Part shown: piece after piece, positions 1 to 7,386 of the stretch
How the letters are laid out: each line of letters begins with the position of its first letter
Position numbering within the stretch: position 1 is the first letter of the stretch
Source of the DNA: a virus
IMG/VR virus record: IMGVR_UViG_3300048912_000059
Coordinates: 1-31,363 of that record
DNA: 31,363 nucleotides
Reading direction: 5' to 3' (one strand)
Translations under genes and position numbers: made by a program
The notes under the pieces: generated by a model
Database searches by the model: none
What the model saw: only the letters and a program-made list of their open reading frames with translations
What the model was told of the DNA's origin: nothing

Positions 1-446
1 AGAATGGACCAGAACCCTCTGTTAGTTATGTTGTGATCAATGTTTTGAATGTTGAGCAACAAGGACATCATAGCACATCAACTTTAGTTAATACTGATGA
101 AACACTAACATTTCAAGTTGCATATGAAATAATGTGTCAGTTTAGTTTTATCGGTAGCTTGAGTGGTGAGATGTCACAAAGCTTTAACAACAATGTCAAT
201 AACAATCCCCTTACACGGTTGGAATTGAATAGAAACAGATTGGGTTTTATGAGGAAGAGTCAGATTCGTAGGGCACCTCAAAAACGAGATACAAAGTGGG
301 TTGAATACCATAACATGGACGTGACTTTTAGTTATATTGTTGTTACAAACCAACTTATTGACTCTGTTGATGGTGTAGTCATTGCTGACGAAACTTCAGA
401 GATTCCAGTAATTATAAAAATTCCAGAAAGTATTATTTACCCGTAG
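1..446 (+). CDS. Neck / tail-terminator-like protein, 5' end outside window
   Basis: The frame is already open at base 3 (AAT GGA CCA GAA CCC, reading NGPEPSVSYVVINVL), so the gene begins to the left of the window; the GTG at 33 is an internal codon. About 147 residues are visible and the frame stops at 444-446. The motif NGPEP near the start, then a beta-rich stretch with FQVAYEI and a C-terminal half with repeated short strands, recalls the neck/tail-terminator proteins that cap the sheath-tube end in many myoviruses. Its place directly before the sheath gene, 33 bases away, fits that job. The family assignment is from remembered resemblance plus gene order, so it is moderate only. Confidence 0.6.
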   Translation, partial: NGPEPSVSYVVINVLNVEQQGHHSTSTLVNTDETLTFQVAYEIMCQFSFIGSLSGEMSQSFNNNVNNNPLTRLELNRNRLGFMRKSQIRRAPQKRDTKWVEYHNMDVTFSYIVVTNQLIDSVDGVVIADETSEIPVIIKIPESIIYP

Positions 447-479
447 CAATCGCTACATAATTAAGGATCATAATAAAAT

Positions 480-1772
480 ATGAGTGATTTAGATGATGTA
501 GTTAGGGTAGTTATTACCGATCAGACTACTGCAATCGCTACGGCTTCTTTTGCAATTCCCCTCATTCTTGCCACCTTCACTAATTTTGCTGAACGTGCTC
601 GTACGTACTTGACTATCAATGAAGTAGGCGCTGATTTTCCGACCACTAGCAATGTCTATAAAATGGCTAGTAAAGCGTTCGGTCAAGACTCTGTAATCGG
701 TGCTCCAATTCTTTCTTTAGTTATTGGTCGTCGTCAAGTAAATAGCGTTACTGGTACAGTAACTGTTGCTAATTCAACAGTATATTCCATTAGCATTAAT
801 GGGACTACCTACACCTTTACTTCTGATGCTTCTGCAACTGCTATTGAAATTGTTGCAGGTCTCGATACTGCTGTTGGTTCTCCTACAGGTATTAATTTTA
901 CCGATAACTTGGATGGGACTTTCACAGTAGCTCCAACTACGCCTGGTAGTGCTTGGAGTCTGACAAGTTCGTCTAATGTGACACTAACCAATGCTACTCC
1001 AACTGAAACTTGGCCTGATGCCCTGTTGGCAGTGGATGCTGAAAATGATGTATGGTATGAGCTTCTCGCTGAAACACAAGTTGTAGCTGAACAAGAGGCT
1101 TTGTCTGATACTATTCAAGCCATGGATAAGATTTATGGTCTTTCTTCTGCTGACGTAGTTGCACCAACTGGTGGCGTTACAGATATTGGTTATAAGCTAA
1201 ACGCTAAGTCTGCTGGTCGTACTTTCGGCGTTTATTCTGCAACTGCTGCAACCGAGTTTCCAGAAGCCGCATGGTCTGGCAGTCAACTGGCCGTAACTCC
1301 TGGCTCAAACGACTGGGACTTCAAGCGCGCTGTTGGTGTTACTCGTAGTATCCTCAGCCCCAGCCAGATTGGCAATCTACGTGACAAATCGTGGAACTTC
1401 TTTCGCCGTAAAGGTGGTGTTGATGTGTTCCAAGATGGTAATATGTTTGATGGAAAACCTATTGATATTCAAATTTCCAAGGATTGGTTAAAAGCCAGAC
1501 TTCAGGAAGGTATCTATTTCCGTATCATTAACAGCCTTAAAATCCCCATGACTGACCCAGGTCTTTTGATTGTAGAGAACGAAATTCGTTCTGTGCTATC
1601 TCTGGCTGAAAGTAATGGTATGATTGATTCCGGCTGGACTGTGCAAACCCCCCCTGTGCTGTCAATCAGCCCAACACTACGTGCTCAACGTGCTGCTGGT
1701 GTATTTGTAATTAGAGCACGTCTTGCCGGTGCGATTCGCAGCGTCGATATTCAATTTTACCTTTCTGTTTAA
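480..1772 (+). CDS. Tail sheath protein (DUF3383-like)
   Basis: The 430-residue protein would polymerise around the tail tube and contract to drive the tube into the host envelope. The N-terminal segment (residues 1-80, with IPLILATFTNF and RTYLTINEVGADF) and the C-terminal half (from about residue 235, including WNFFRRKGGVDVFQDGNMFDGKPIDI and the end SVDIQFYLSV) match the sheath-like DUF3383 family as I know it. Between residues about 87 and 178 lies a Thr/Ser/Ala-rich module (NSTVYSISINGTTYTFTSDA and onward) that looks like an inserted surface domain. A close relative of this module sits in the gpJ-like baseplate protein at about 10215-10500. The ATG has an AAGGA ribosome binding site upstream. 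It is followed at once by tube-like genes, the usual order. Confidence 0.85.
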   Translation: MSDLDDVVRVVITDQTTAIATASFAIPLILATFTNFAERARTYLTINEVGADFPTTSNVYKMASKAFGQDSVIGAPILSLVIGRRQVNSVTGTVTVANSTVYSISINGTTYTFTSDASATAIEIVAGLDTAVGSPTGINFTDNLDGTFTVAPTTPGSAWSLTSSSNVTLTNATPTETWPDALLAVDAENDVWYELLAETQVVAEQEALSDTIQAMDKIYGLSSADVVAPTGGVTDIGYKLNAKSAGRTFGVYSATAATEFPEAAWSGSQLAVTPGSNDWDFKRAVGVTRSILSPSQIGNLRDKSWNFFRRKGGVDVFQDGNMFDGKPIDIQISKDWLKARLQEGIYFRIINSLKIPMTDPGLLIVENEIRSVLSLAESNGMIDSGWTVQTPPVLSISPTLRAQRAAGVFVIRARLAGAIRSVDIQFYLSV

Positions 1773-1787
1773 TCTGGGAGATTAACA

Positions 1788-2321
1788 ATGGCTTCAAATT
1801 ATATTGGTAACTACTCCCCTGACGATTTTACAATTGTTATTTCGAAAGGTGACTTTGTACACACTGTAAGCGGCTTTGCAGACGGGACTTTCGTTTCAAT
1901 GAACCGTTTGGTTCCAAGTTCTACCCCCTATCAGGGTGTTGGCACTTCTAACTCATTTGGCCGCGTTAAGCGTAAAGTAACTGGTATGACTGTTGATGTT
2001 ACTGTGCATCAATATTCACCATCAAACACTGTTTTGCAACAACTTCAAATCGCTGATGCTCAAACTACAGATAATACGTGGGTGTTCTCTGTAACCATCA
2101 AAGATTTGAGTGGTCAGACCGTTGTTTCTTCTAACAGTGCGATCATCGCTGCACCACCTGCTGTAGAGTTTAGTTCAGAAACTTCAACTCGTGATTGGCA
2201 GATCTATCTGTTTGGTAGCGACTTGTTTATTGGTGGTAACATTCCTCTGGCTCCTGCTGAAGTGGCTGCTGTTGAGGCTGCTGGTGGTACGGTTGAGAGT
2301 CGGTGGCGGTTGAATCCTTAA
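1788..2321 (+). CDS. Tail tube-like protein 1 (DUF3277-like)
   Basis: This 177-residue beta-rich protein is the first of three related consecutive genes. Shared landmarks are FADGTFVSMNR near residue 31, a central strand region ending in VTIKDLSGQTV (about residue 100), and a C-terminal RDWQIYL. The pattern fits the DUF3277 family, whose members are tail tube proteins in many myoviruses. It begins 15 bases after the sheath stop behind GGGAG, so it is probably co-translated at high level with the sheath; I take it as the best candidate for the main tube subunit. A hairpin follows immediately downstream. Which of the three paralogues builds the tube and which act as tail-tip or initiator proteins cannot be read from sequence. 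Confidence 0.75.
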   Translation: MASNYIGNYSPDDFTIVISKGDFVHTVSGFADGTFVSMNRLVPSSTPYQGVGTSNSFGRVKRKVTGMTVDVTVHQYSPSNTVLQQLQIADAQTTDNTWVFSVTIKDLSGQTVVSSNSAIIAAPPAVEFSSETSTRDWQIYLFGSDLFIGGNIPLAPAEVAAVEAAGGTVESRWRLNP

Positions 2322-2329
2322 TGCCTAAT

Positions 2330-2347
2330 AGGGGCTGAAAGGCCCCT
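2330..2347 (+). promoter_or_regulatory. Intercistronic hairpin after first tube gene
   Basis: AGGGGC and GCCCCT form a perfect six-base-pair stem around a six-base loop (TGAAAG), nine bases after the stop codon of the first tube gene. There is no T-tract after it, so a full intrinsic terminator is unlikely. A GC-rich stem at the 3' end of a highly expressed cistron may protect the upstream mRNA from 3' exonucleases or lower read-through into the next genes. That role is inferred. Confidence 0.5.
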
Positions 2348-2364
2348 GTACTTAAGGAATAATA

Positions 2365-2862
2365 ATGACATTAGCAAATTACTCTCCAGAAGCTGTCAAT
2401 TGTCTGGCTTTCGGTATACCCTTAAATGGATTCGCTGACGGGACTTTTATCAGCATAAGCAAAGATAAAGTAGCCTACGGTTCCACAGAAACAACAGATG
2501 GGCAAGTTGCTAGGATATACACTAACAGTCAAACCTACACGATTTCACTGACTTTCCACCGTGGCTCCACGTCTAATGATATTCTAACTAAGCTTTGGCA
2601 ACTAGATGAGTTATCTCAGGTTGGCAAATTTCCTCTGTTTATTAAGGATTTATCAGGGACTGACCTTTTCTTCTCCACCAGCACTTGGATTGAAGGTGTA
2701 CCTAATATGGTTCAAAGTACAAACTTTGACACTCGTACTTGGATACTGAAATCCTCACAAGCTGTTATTAACATTGGTAGTAACCAAGACGCTAGTGGTA
2801 TTCTACAAGATCTTATTAACCTTGCATCTGGTGCTGCTTCTGTTATTGAAGGGGTGCTCTGA
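2365..2862 (+). CDS. Tail tube-like protein 2 (paralogue)
   Basis: This 165-residue protein is a diverged copy of its left neighbour. It keeps GFADGTFISIS (about residue 21), a threonine-rich strand region around QTYTISLTF, FIKDLSGTDLFFS near residue 92 and RTWILKS near residue 124. Its C-terminus differs from the other two, ending in a hydrophobic SGILQDLINLASGAASVIEG segment. Its start follows AAGGAA, and it overlaps the next gene by the single base in TGATGG (stop TGA, start ATG). In related phages the additional tube-like proteins are thought to form the tail-tip or baseplate connection; that would suit its place but is inferred. Confidence 0.7.
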   Translation: MTLANYSPEAVNCLAFGIPLNGFADGTFISISKDKVAYGSTETTDGQVARIYTNSQTYTISLTFHRGSTSNDILTKLWQLDELSQVGKFPLFIKDLSGTDLFFSTSTWIEGVPNMVQSTNFDTRTWILKSSQAVINIGSNQDASGILQDLINLASGAASVIEGVL

Positions 2863-3359
2863 TGGCTAATGGTTTTACGGTTCAAACTTACAACCCCAAA
2901 GATGTAATTCTTACCATCGGTGGCTATCAATTAACTGGTTGGCAGAGTGTTACTATCTCAAGAACAGTTAAAGGCTTTGCTGTAGTTAGGGGTATTAGAG
3001 GTAAGAATACTCGTGTAAAGAATGTAGATACTTCAGCGACACTGACAATATCTCTGCTTCAAAGCTCTCAAGGTAATGATGTACTTTCATACATTCATGA
3101 ATTGGATTTGGATGAAGGTACTGCTAGAATTTCTCTTATGCTAAAAGACAGATCTGGGAGGAGTGTATTTTCTTCCAATGAAGCTTTTATTACAGGGTAT
3201 CCAACAGCAACATTTTCTGGACAGTTTGAATACCGAAACTGGGAATTCTTTGCACAAAACACAGACACTTATACTGTCGGAGGCAATGCTAAACCTGCAA
3301 CGGACTTGTTAGACAGAGCATTGAGTGAGGCTGGTAAATTCATAGACAATATTTTTTAA
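2862..3359 (+). CDS. Tail tube-like protein 3 (paralogue)
   Basis: At 165 residues this is the third copy of the tube-like fold. Conserved points are GGYQLTGWQSVTIS (where the first two have GFADGTF), MLKDRSGRSVFSSNEAFITG around residues 95-110, and FEYRNWEFFA near residue 124. It also ends in a helix-like tail (DLLDRALSEAGKFIDNIF). Its start overlaps the stop of the second copy, so translation is coupled. The glycine-for-FADGTF change suggests it has drifted furthest and may have a specialised place at one end of the tube. It is followed by the tail assembly chaperone genes, as is usual for tube genes. Confidence 0.7.
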   Translation: MANGFTVQTYNPKDVILTIGGYQLTGWQSVTISRTVKGFAVVRGIRGKNTRVKNVDTSATLTISLLQSSQGNDVLSYIHELDLDEGTARISLMLKDRSGRSVFSSNEAFITGYPTATFSGQFEYRNWEFFAQNTDTYTVGGNAKPATDLLDRALSEAGKFIDNIF

Positions 3360-3380
3360 TTTATATCTGAGATAAAATAA

Positions 3381-3704
3381 ATGGCAGCTCCACAATTTCA
3401 AGTATTAGAACAAACAACTATTACAGTTGATGATGTAGACTATTTGGTTAGTGCTATGCCAGCAACTAAAGGCCTGATGTTTATTGAAAAGCATCAAGCA
3501 GCAATCGATGAAGGTAAGGCAGATCTTAGCCAGATGAAACAAATCATCTGTAACTATGTGTCTAAAGACAATATGCAAATTACTGAAAAAAGCTTTGATG
3601 TACATTTCTCTCGTAAGTATGCACATCTCAACAAGCTGTATAAAGAGGTGCTGAATTTTAACTTTGAAGAACTTTTTCAGGCACCCGATACAGAAGAAGC
3701 TTGA
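3381..3704 (+). CDS. Tail assembly chaperone, first frame (gpG-like)
   Basis: The 107-residue protein is mostly alpha-helical and acidic at its end (NFEELFQAPDTEEA). It sits between the tube genes and the tape measure gene, where tailed phages almost always encode the chaperone that coats the tape measure before tube assembly. A second frame runs on directly in the -1 register (3668-3961), as in the gpG/gpGT pair of lambda. The identification is by position, size and frame arrangement; no sequence motif is diagnostic. The start ATG follows GAGATAAAATAA. Confidence 0.65.
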   Translation: MAAPQFQVLEQTTITVDDVDYLVSAMPATKGLMFIEKHQAAIDEGKADLSQMKQIICNYVSKDNMQITEKSFDVHFSRKYAHLNKLYKEVLNFNFEELFQAPDTEEA

Positions 3705-3961
3705 CTCCAAGTGGGTCAACTGCATCGGGAAAAGCTCCACCCACAAATTTAGAAAAAGAAATTGATTCAAAATTCTCACAGTCTTGGAGTATTTACAGAA
3801 TAGCCATGCACGAGAAGGGAGGTCTTGAATTAGCCGCTGAGATGGAGTGGAAATATTCTACACGTCAACTTTTGAAAATGATTGAAATGTTGGATGTGCA
3901 TGATTCTTTGAATCAACAAGCCATAAATAAAGCTAAAGCTGAAAAGAATAAACCCAAATGA
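3701..3961 (+). CDS. Tail assembly chaperone, second frame (gpT-like)
   Basis: The frame is open from 3668 (the TGA at 3665-3667 closes it upstream) to 3961, in the -1 register relative to the first chaperone gene. Read alone it could start at the TTG of 3701, overlapping the stop in TTGA, and give 86 residues. Read by a -1 slip somewhere in 3668-3704 it would extend the first protein; a shift at the CTTTTTC run (3672-3678) would give about 193 residues. The sequence is helical and charged, with MEWKYSTRQLLKMIEM in the middle and a lysine-rich end. No canonical XXXYYYZ heptamer is present, so either the slip is non-standard or the TTG is used. Confidence 0.6.
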   Translation: MTPSGSTASGKAPPTNLEKEIDSKFSQSWSIYRIAMHEKGGLELAAEMEWKYSTRQLLKMIEMLDVHDSLNQQAINKAKAEKNKPK

Positions 3962-3975
3962 CGGAGTAATGAAAA

Positions 3976-4784
3976 TTGCAGATTAGTAAGTACTTTGCCA
4001 GCATGGGGATTGAAGTTGATAAATCTTCTGTTAAGAAAGTTGATAAAGCCCTTGACCATGTTGAAAATAGACTAAAGAAATTAGGTAAGTTTGCAAACAC
4101 ACCAATCACTCTATCTCTTGGAAGGTTTGATGTAGACCAACGAAGACTGAACATAGCCCTGGGCAATGCCTTAGACATGGCTTCCTCTAGGTTAGTGTTT
4201 GAGATTAGCCGCTTTGATGTCAACCAGCAACATCTTAACAGAGTAATGACAGCTGCCACAATTCAGGCAACCCGTGTTGCTGGTGAAGCTGCCACTATCA
4301 GACCGAATGTAAGGCCGGGTGTTGGTGCGGGAGGACAGGGCCTTGCTGCCGGAGCTGTTGCAGGTAGTGTAGGAGGTCTTCGCGGGATGCCTAACCTATT
4401 TGGTCCGGCACTTGCATTGGGATTGGGCGGATATGGCCTTGGCGCCCTAAATAGACGTAACCAAGAAGTTGTCTCTGCTCAATTACAATCCTCTGCTGTT
4501 GTGCAACAAGCTGGTGGCACAGCACAGCAAGGTTCTGATTCCTTTCAATATTTAAGGTCTGAGGGACAGCGAATAGGCTTCAATTTCCTCGATGCCTCTG
4601 GAGACTATAATAAGTTAATATCGGGTCTAACAGGTTCTGGTATTGGATTAAAAGAAAGTCAGAAGGTCTTCTCAGGATTTGCTGAGTTGGCACGAGTCAA
4701 TAAGTTGGACAAGACGACTCAAAACAGGCTATTTAGGGCGCTCTCCCAAGTAGCCGGTAAAGGTAAGCTCATGAGCGAAGAGCT
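3976..4784 (+). CDS. Tape measure protein, exon 1
   Basis: This is the N-terminal part (about 269 residues) of the tape measure protein, which sets tail length and occupies the tube lumen. Visible are an N-terminal helical region (residues 10-45), a Gly/Ala-rich hydrophobic stretch (about 110-160), then a conserved segment ending KGKLMSEEL that is typical just before a 'GQxxEALPGA' motif. Reading continues only to a stop at 4804-4806, inside the intron. The missing continuation reappears at 5519. The predicted exon end is after CT of a Leu codon (4783-4784). The start is a TTG at 3976, nine bases after GGAG; the nearby ATG at 3969 is out of frame and stops after five codons. Spliced length is 622 residues, short for this family but compatible with a tail of about 90-100 nm. 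Confidence 0.8.
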
Positions 4785-5518
4785 TAATATTAGGCTCGCT
4801 GCATAGAAATATGCAGAAAAATTTACCCCTTTAATTGCTGGAAAGTCCTTATTAATAGTTGACTACAACGTAGAACCTAAGTATAATATATGGTTCAAGC
4901 GTGAATGTTTGAAAACAACTATTTTGGAAAATCAGCAGCGAAGCCCGAAAGGGAACGTTCAACGACTATCGAAACGGCACATTAATGTGGAACGGAGTAG
5001 AGTAGGCTACAAGCGTAGCCGAAACAGGGGGGGTGTTACTTGTATAAAATTTGTACGTATTGCAAAGAAGAACTGGAAATTATTAAGTTCTTTAAAAGAA
5101 AAGACCGTGACCACTACCAAGAAGATAATCCTTTAAAGTACAGCACTATATGCTTTGAATGTTTAGCTTTAAAAACAAAAATAAAGTTCGTTGGTATAGA
5201 AAAAGCTGAGTATGATCATCTTAGACTTATACAAAACGACTGCTGCAAAATTTGTGGTAAACACGAGAGTATTTGCAGAAATGGTAGAAATATCTACTAT
5301 GGATTAAATATTGACCATTGTCATGCAACAGGCAAGGTTAGGGGTCTTCTTTGTAATAGTTGTAATTTAATCATTGGTCACGCAAAGGATCAAATTGATA
5401 TCTTACACAACGCAATCGAATATTTACAAAACACCAAGATGTAGTCTATTCTATAGCGAGAGTTATAGCAGTTCCTTGAGAACGGGGCAGAGAGTAGCGT
5501 CTCTGCTTGAATATAAAG
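4785..5518 (+). mobile_element. Group I intron in the tape measure gene
   Basis: About 734 nt interrupt the tape measure frame and show group I core elements. P1: GAGCTTA (4780-4786) pairs with TAGGCTC (4791-4797), with T4784.G4793 as the conserved wobble pair that marks the 5' splice site. P4: TGCTG (4836-4840) pairs with CAGCA (4933-4937). P7: GACTA (4964-4968), inside GTTCAACGACTATC, pairs with TAGTC (5442-5446), inside AAGATGTAGTC. A P9-region stem pairs 5487-5493 with 5500-5506. The intron ends in G (5518). Joining 4784 to 5519 gives MSEELTGQIAEALPGG, an unbroken frame with the motif expected in this family. The endonuclease gene lies between the two P7 strands, probably in the P8 region. 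Splice coordinates are inferred from structure and protein continuity. Confidence 0.85.
5040..5444 (+). CDS. Intron-encoded endonuclease VII-like homing endonuclease
   Basis: This 134-residue protein has zinc-type cysteine pairs C5/C8, C38/C41, C69/C72 and C105/C108. Around residues 90-112 it has the hallmark LNIDHCHATGKVRGLLCNSC of the recombination endonuclease VII / HNH (beta-beta-alpha metal) group, with D92-H93 and H95 as likely metal and catalytic residues. Such enzymes cut intronless alleles and so spread the intron by homing. It starts at a TTG preceded by a G-rich ribosome binding site (GGGGGGG at about 5027-5033). Its TAG stop (5442-5444) lies inside the 3' strand of P7, so gene and ribozyme share bases. 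Cleavage specificity, presumably near the exon junction in tape measure genes, is inferred. Confidence 0.85.
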   Translation: MYKICTYCKEELEIIKFFKRKDRDHYQEDNPLKYSTICFECLALKTKIKFVGIEKAEYDHLRLIQNDCCKICGKHESICRNGRNIYYGLNIDHCHATGKVRGLLCNSCNLIIGHAKDQIDILHNAIEYLQNTKM

Positions 5519-6578
5519 TACAGGTCAAATCGCAGAAGCCCTCCCCGGAGGTACAGCACTCTTCGCACAAGCATACCAAGCTAAGCTGGGAGGAAACAAA
5601 ACTGGTGCTGACGCCATTCAGGCTCTTTTAGCTGATATGAAAAAAGGTAAAGTTACTAGTGATATCCTGACTTATGCCGGCGCTGCTGCGTCACAAAGAG
5701 CAAACCAAGGGGGTGCGTTGGCAAATGCCTCTCAAGCATCCCAGGCTGAACAAGCCCGCTACCAAAACTCTGTAAACGACATGGCTGTACTAGCTTCAAA
5801 TTCAGGCGTAGAGGAGGGTTTTGCGCGTATTTTCCGTACCCTTAATGCTGGTTTGAGTGAGAGTGGTGGGTTGGTCAGGACTTTAGCCGAGGGCTTTAAT
5901 GAAGCCACTAAATGGGCTGATGATTTACTTCTTTTTCCTCAATCTTTTATCAGGGCTTTAGAGGGTAAAGATAGCGTAGTTGCTGATTGGCTGGGAATTG
6001 ATAAAACAAAGCAACTACAGGAAGATTGGAAAAATATCCAACAAATATTTACAGACATATCTTCTATTAAATTTGACTTCTTACCAACTTTAGAGTCAAC
6101 CGCTCGTGAAATTGCTTCTATTATGAATGCAATAGCTGAATTTCAAAAGTGGAAGAGTGGAACGCTCCCTACAGAGCCTACAAACAATAGCGCAACAGAA
6201 AAAGCCAATTTATTTGGTTTAGAGTACGCATCTCCTGCTGCAATTGTTGGAGACATCATTAATAACACTGGTGTTAATATGTCTAGGGCCAGGGAACGCG
6301 GCAGGGCTGTATACGAAGATCCAAATTCTTTGTACTATCACGATGCGGCTGGTTATGATGATCAACAAGCTGAGATGGCAAAGGCTGCTGCTGAAGATAA
6401 GGCTATGGGTATTGTGAATAACAATAGTAATGAAATCAATATTGAAGTTAATGTTGATGGATCAACCCTTCAAGGTTTGGATGCAACTGCTCAAGCTCAA
6501 GCTATCGGTGAGGCAGTTGCAAATATGTTTGTTCAGTCTTTTGACCAAGTAAATGTTCAATTTCCAGTGAAACAATAA
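5519..6578 (+). CDS. Tape measure protein, exon 2
   Basis: The second exon starts with T completing the split Leu codon, followed by ACA GGT CAA ATC GCA GAA (TGQIAE) and then ALPGGTALFAQAYQAKLGG. The rest is about 353 residues: an Ala/Gln-rich helical zone (SQASQAEQARYQNS), the segment FARIFRTLNAGLSESGGLVR, a hydrophobic helix DDLLLFPQSFIRAL, and a C-terminal region with a strand-like NNSNEINIEVNVDGSTL. The ATG at 5637 is internal, not a start. Without splicing this part of the protein would not be made, so the intron must be removed for tail assembly. Codon use and composition match exon 1. The next gene follows after AAGGAG. Confidence 0.8.
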
Positions 6579-6588
6579 GGAGTCACCT

Positions 6589-7386
6589 ATGAGTTTAGCA
6601 ATCGGGTGGGGTGACTCCTCAATTGACGAGGGAGGTTTTATCTACTGTGATGCAGTCCAGACCTATACACAGAACTATTCTGGGAGTGTTACAAAACATC
6701 CAGTAGATCAAGGTGGAAATATCACGGACCATTTTATCCGTAATAATCCTGTATTTACTATTAGTGCCGTTATTACAGGTGTAGATATTTCTACAGGAAC
6801 CTATTTAATCCAAGATTTGGATGGTAACGCCCCTTACAATAGCAACGAGGCACCTACAGCTGTTAGTGTAAACTCAACCGATAAAAGCGTTCTCAAGAAA
6901 TTTATTCCAGATAGTATTGGACAGTTTTTATCTGACAGTACACCAGAAGTTGTAGTAGATAGCAGACGTACAGATCTAATTGAGCAGATTAGACAAGCCC
7001 TTATTGACCTTACTGCCGGAGTTGTCTTCAACGAAAAATCAGGCCAATTTGATCCTAATATACAACTTGTTCGTTTATTCGAATATGATAATACCCTTCT
7101 TCGTAAGCTGATTAACAACCTTGTAATGACTAAGATCACCTTTAAGGAAGATGCTAATACAGGTTATGGATTGTATTGTGACATTACATTCGAACAAGTT
7201 ACCTTTGCTTTCCTCAAAAAAACTGTAATTCCTAAAGATGTACAAAACTCTCTTAAGAAGAAAGCTTCTAGTAAAGCATCCAAAGGCAAACAAGACAGCA
7301 CACCCCAGAATGTTGATGGAGCTAATGCAGGGGACAATGCCCCTAAAGACACTGACCCATTAAGGAAGGCTAGAGAAAATGGCTGA
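6589..7386 (+). CDS. Dit-like baseplate/distal tail protein
   Basis: This 265-residue protein has an N-terminal domain with SVTKHPVDQGGNITDHFIRN (residues about 33-51) followed by FTISAVITG, the characteristic opening of Dit-like tail proteins that form the ring joining tube and baseplate. The C-terminal 40 residues are low-complexity, lysine/alanine rich (KKKASSKASKGKQDST) and probably flexible. It lies just after the tape measure gene, the expected place, behind a strong AAGGAG site. Its end overlaps the next start by eight bases. Product class is fairly secure; the exact role (hub ring or tube-end) is inferred. Confidence 0.75.
   Translation: MSLAIGWGDSSIDEGGFIYCDAVQTYTQNYSGSVTKHPVDQGGNITDHFIRNNPVFTISAVITGVDISTGTYLIQDLDGNAPYNSNEAPTAVSVNSTDKSVLKKFIPDSIGQFLSDSTPEVVVDSRRTDLIEQIRQALIDLTAGVVFNEKSGQFDPNIQLVRLFEYDNTLLRKLINNLVMTKITFKEDANTGYGLYCDITFEQVTFAFLKKTVIPKDVQNSLKKKASSKASKGKQDSTPQNVDGANAGDNAPKDTDPLRKARENG

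Noticed and set aside
443-456. Short hairpin GTAGC/GCTAC after the first gene
   Set aside because: Five pairs with a four-base loop and no T-tract, overlapping the stop codon; too weak to call a terminator.
4780-4817. Alternative splice site using the perfect hairpin CTGCATA-GAAA-TATGCAG (4804 region)
   Set aside because: The stem has no U.G pair at a possible junction and the joined protein would read NIRLAASEALPGG, less like the family motif than SEELTGQIAEALPGG. I keep it as a possible P2-type stem.
4909-5136. A 75-residue open frame starting before the intron endonuclease
   Set aside because: It covers the ribozyme core (Q and R elements), is basic and repetitive in a way expected from structured RNA, has no ribosome binding site and overlaps the endonuclease in another frame.
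5374-5631. An 85-residue frame across the intron 3' end
   Set aside because: It is a shadow over the end of the endonuclease, the P9 stem and tape measure exon 2 in the wrong register.
5637-6578. A stand-alone gene starting at the ATG of 5637
   Set aside because: The frame is open to 5519 and upstream protein sequence ALPGGTALFAQAYQAKLGG is conserved in tape measure proteins; there is no ribosome binding site at 5637.
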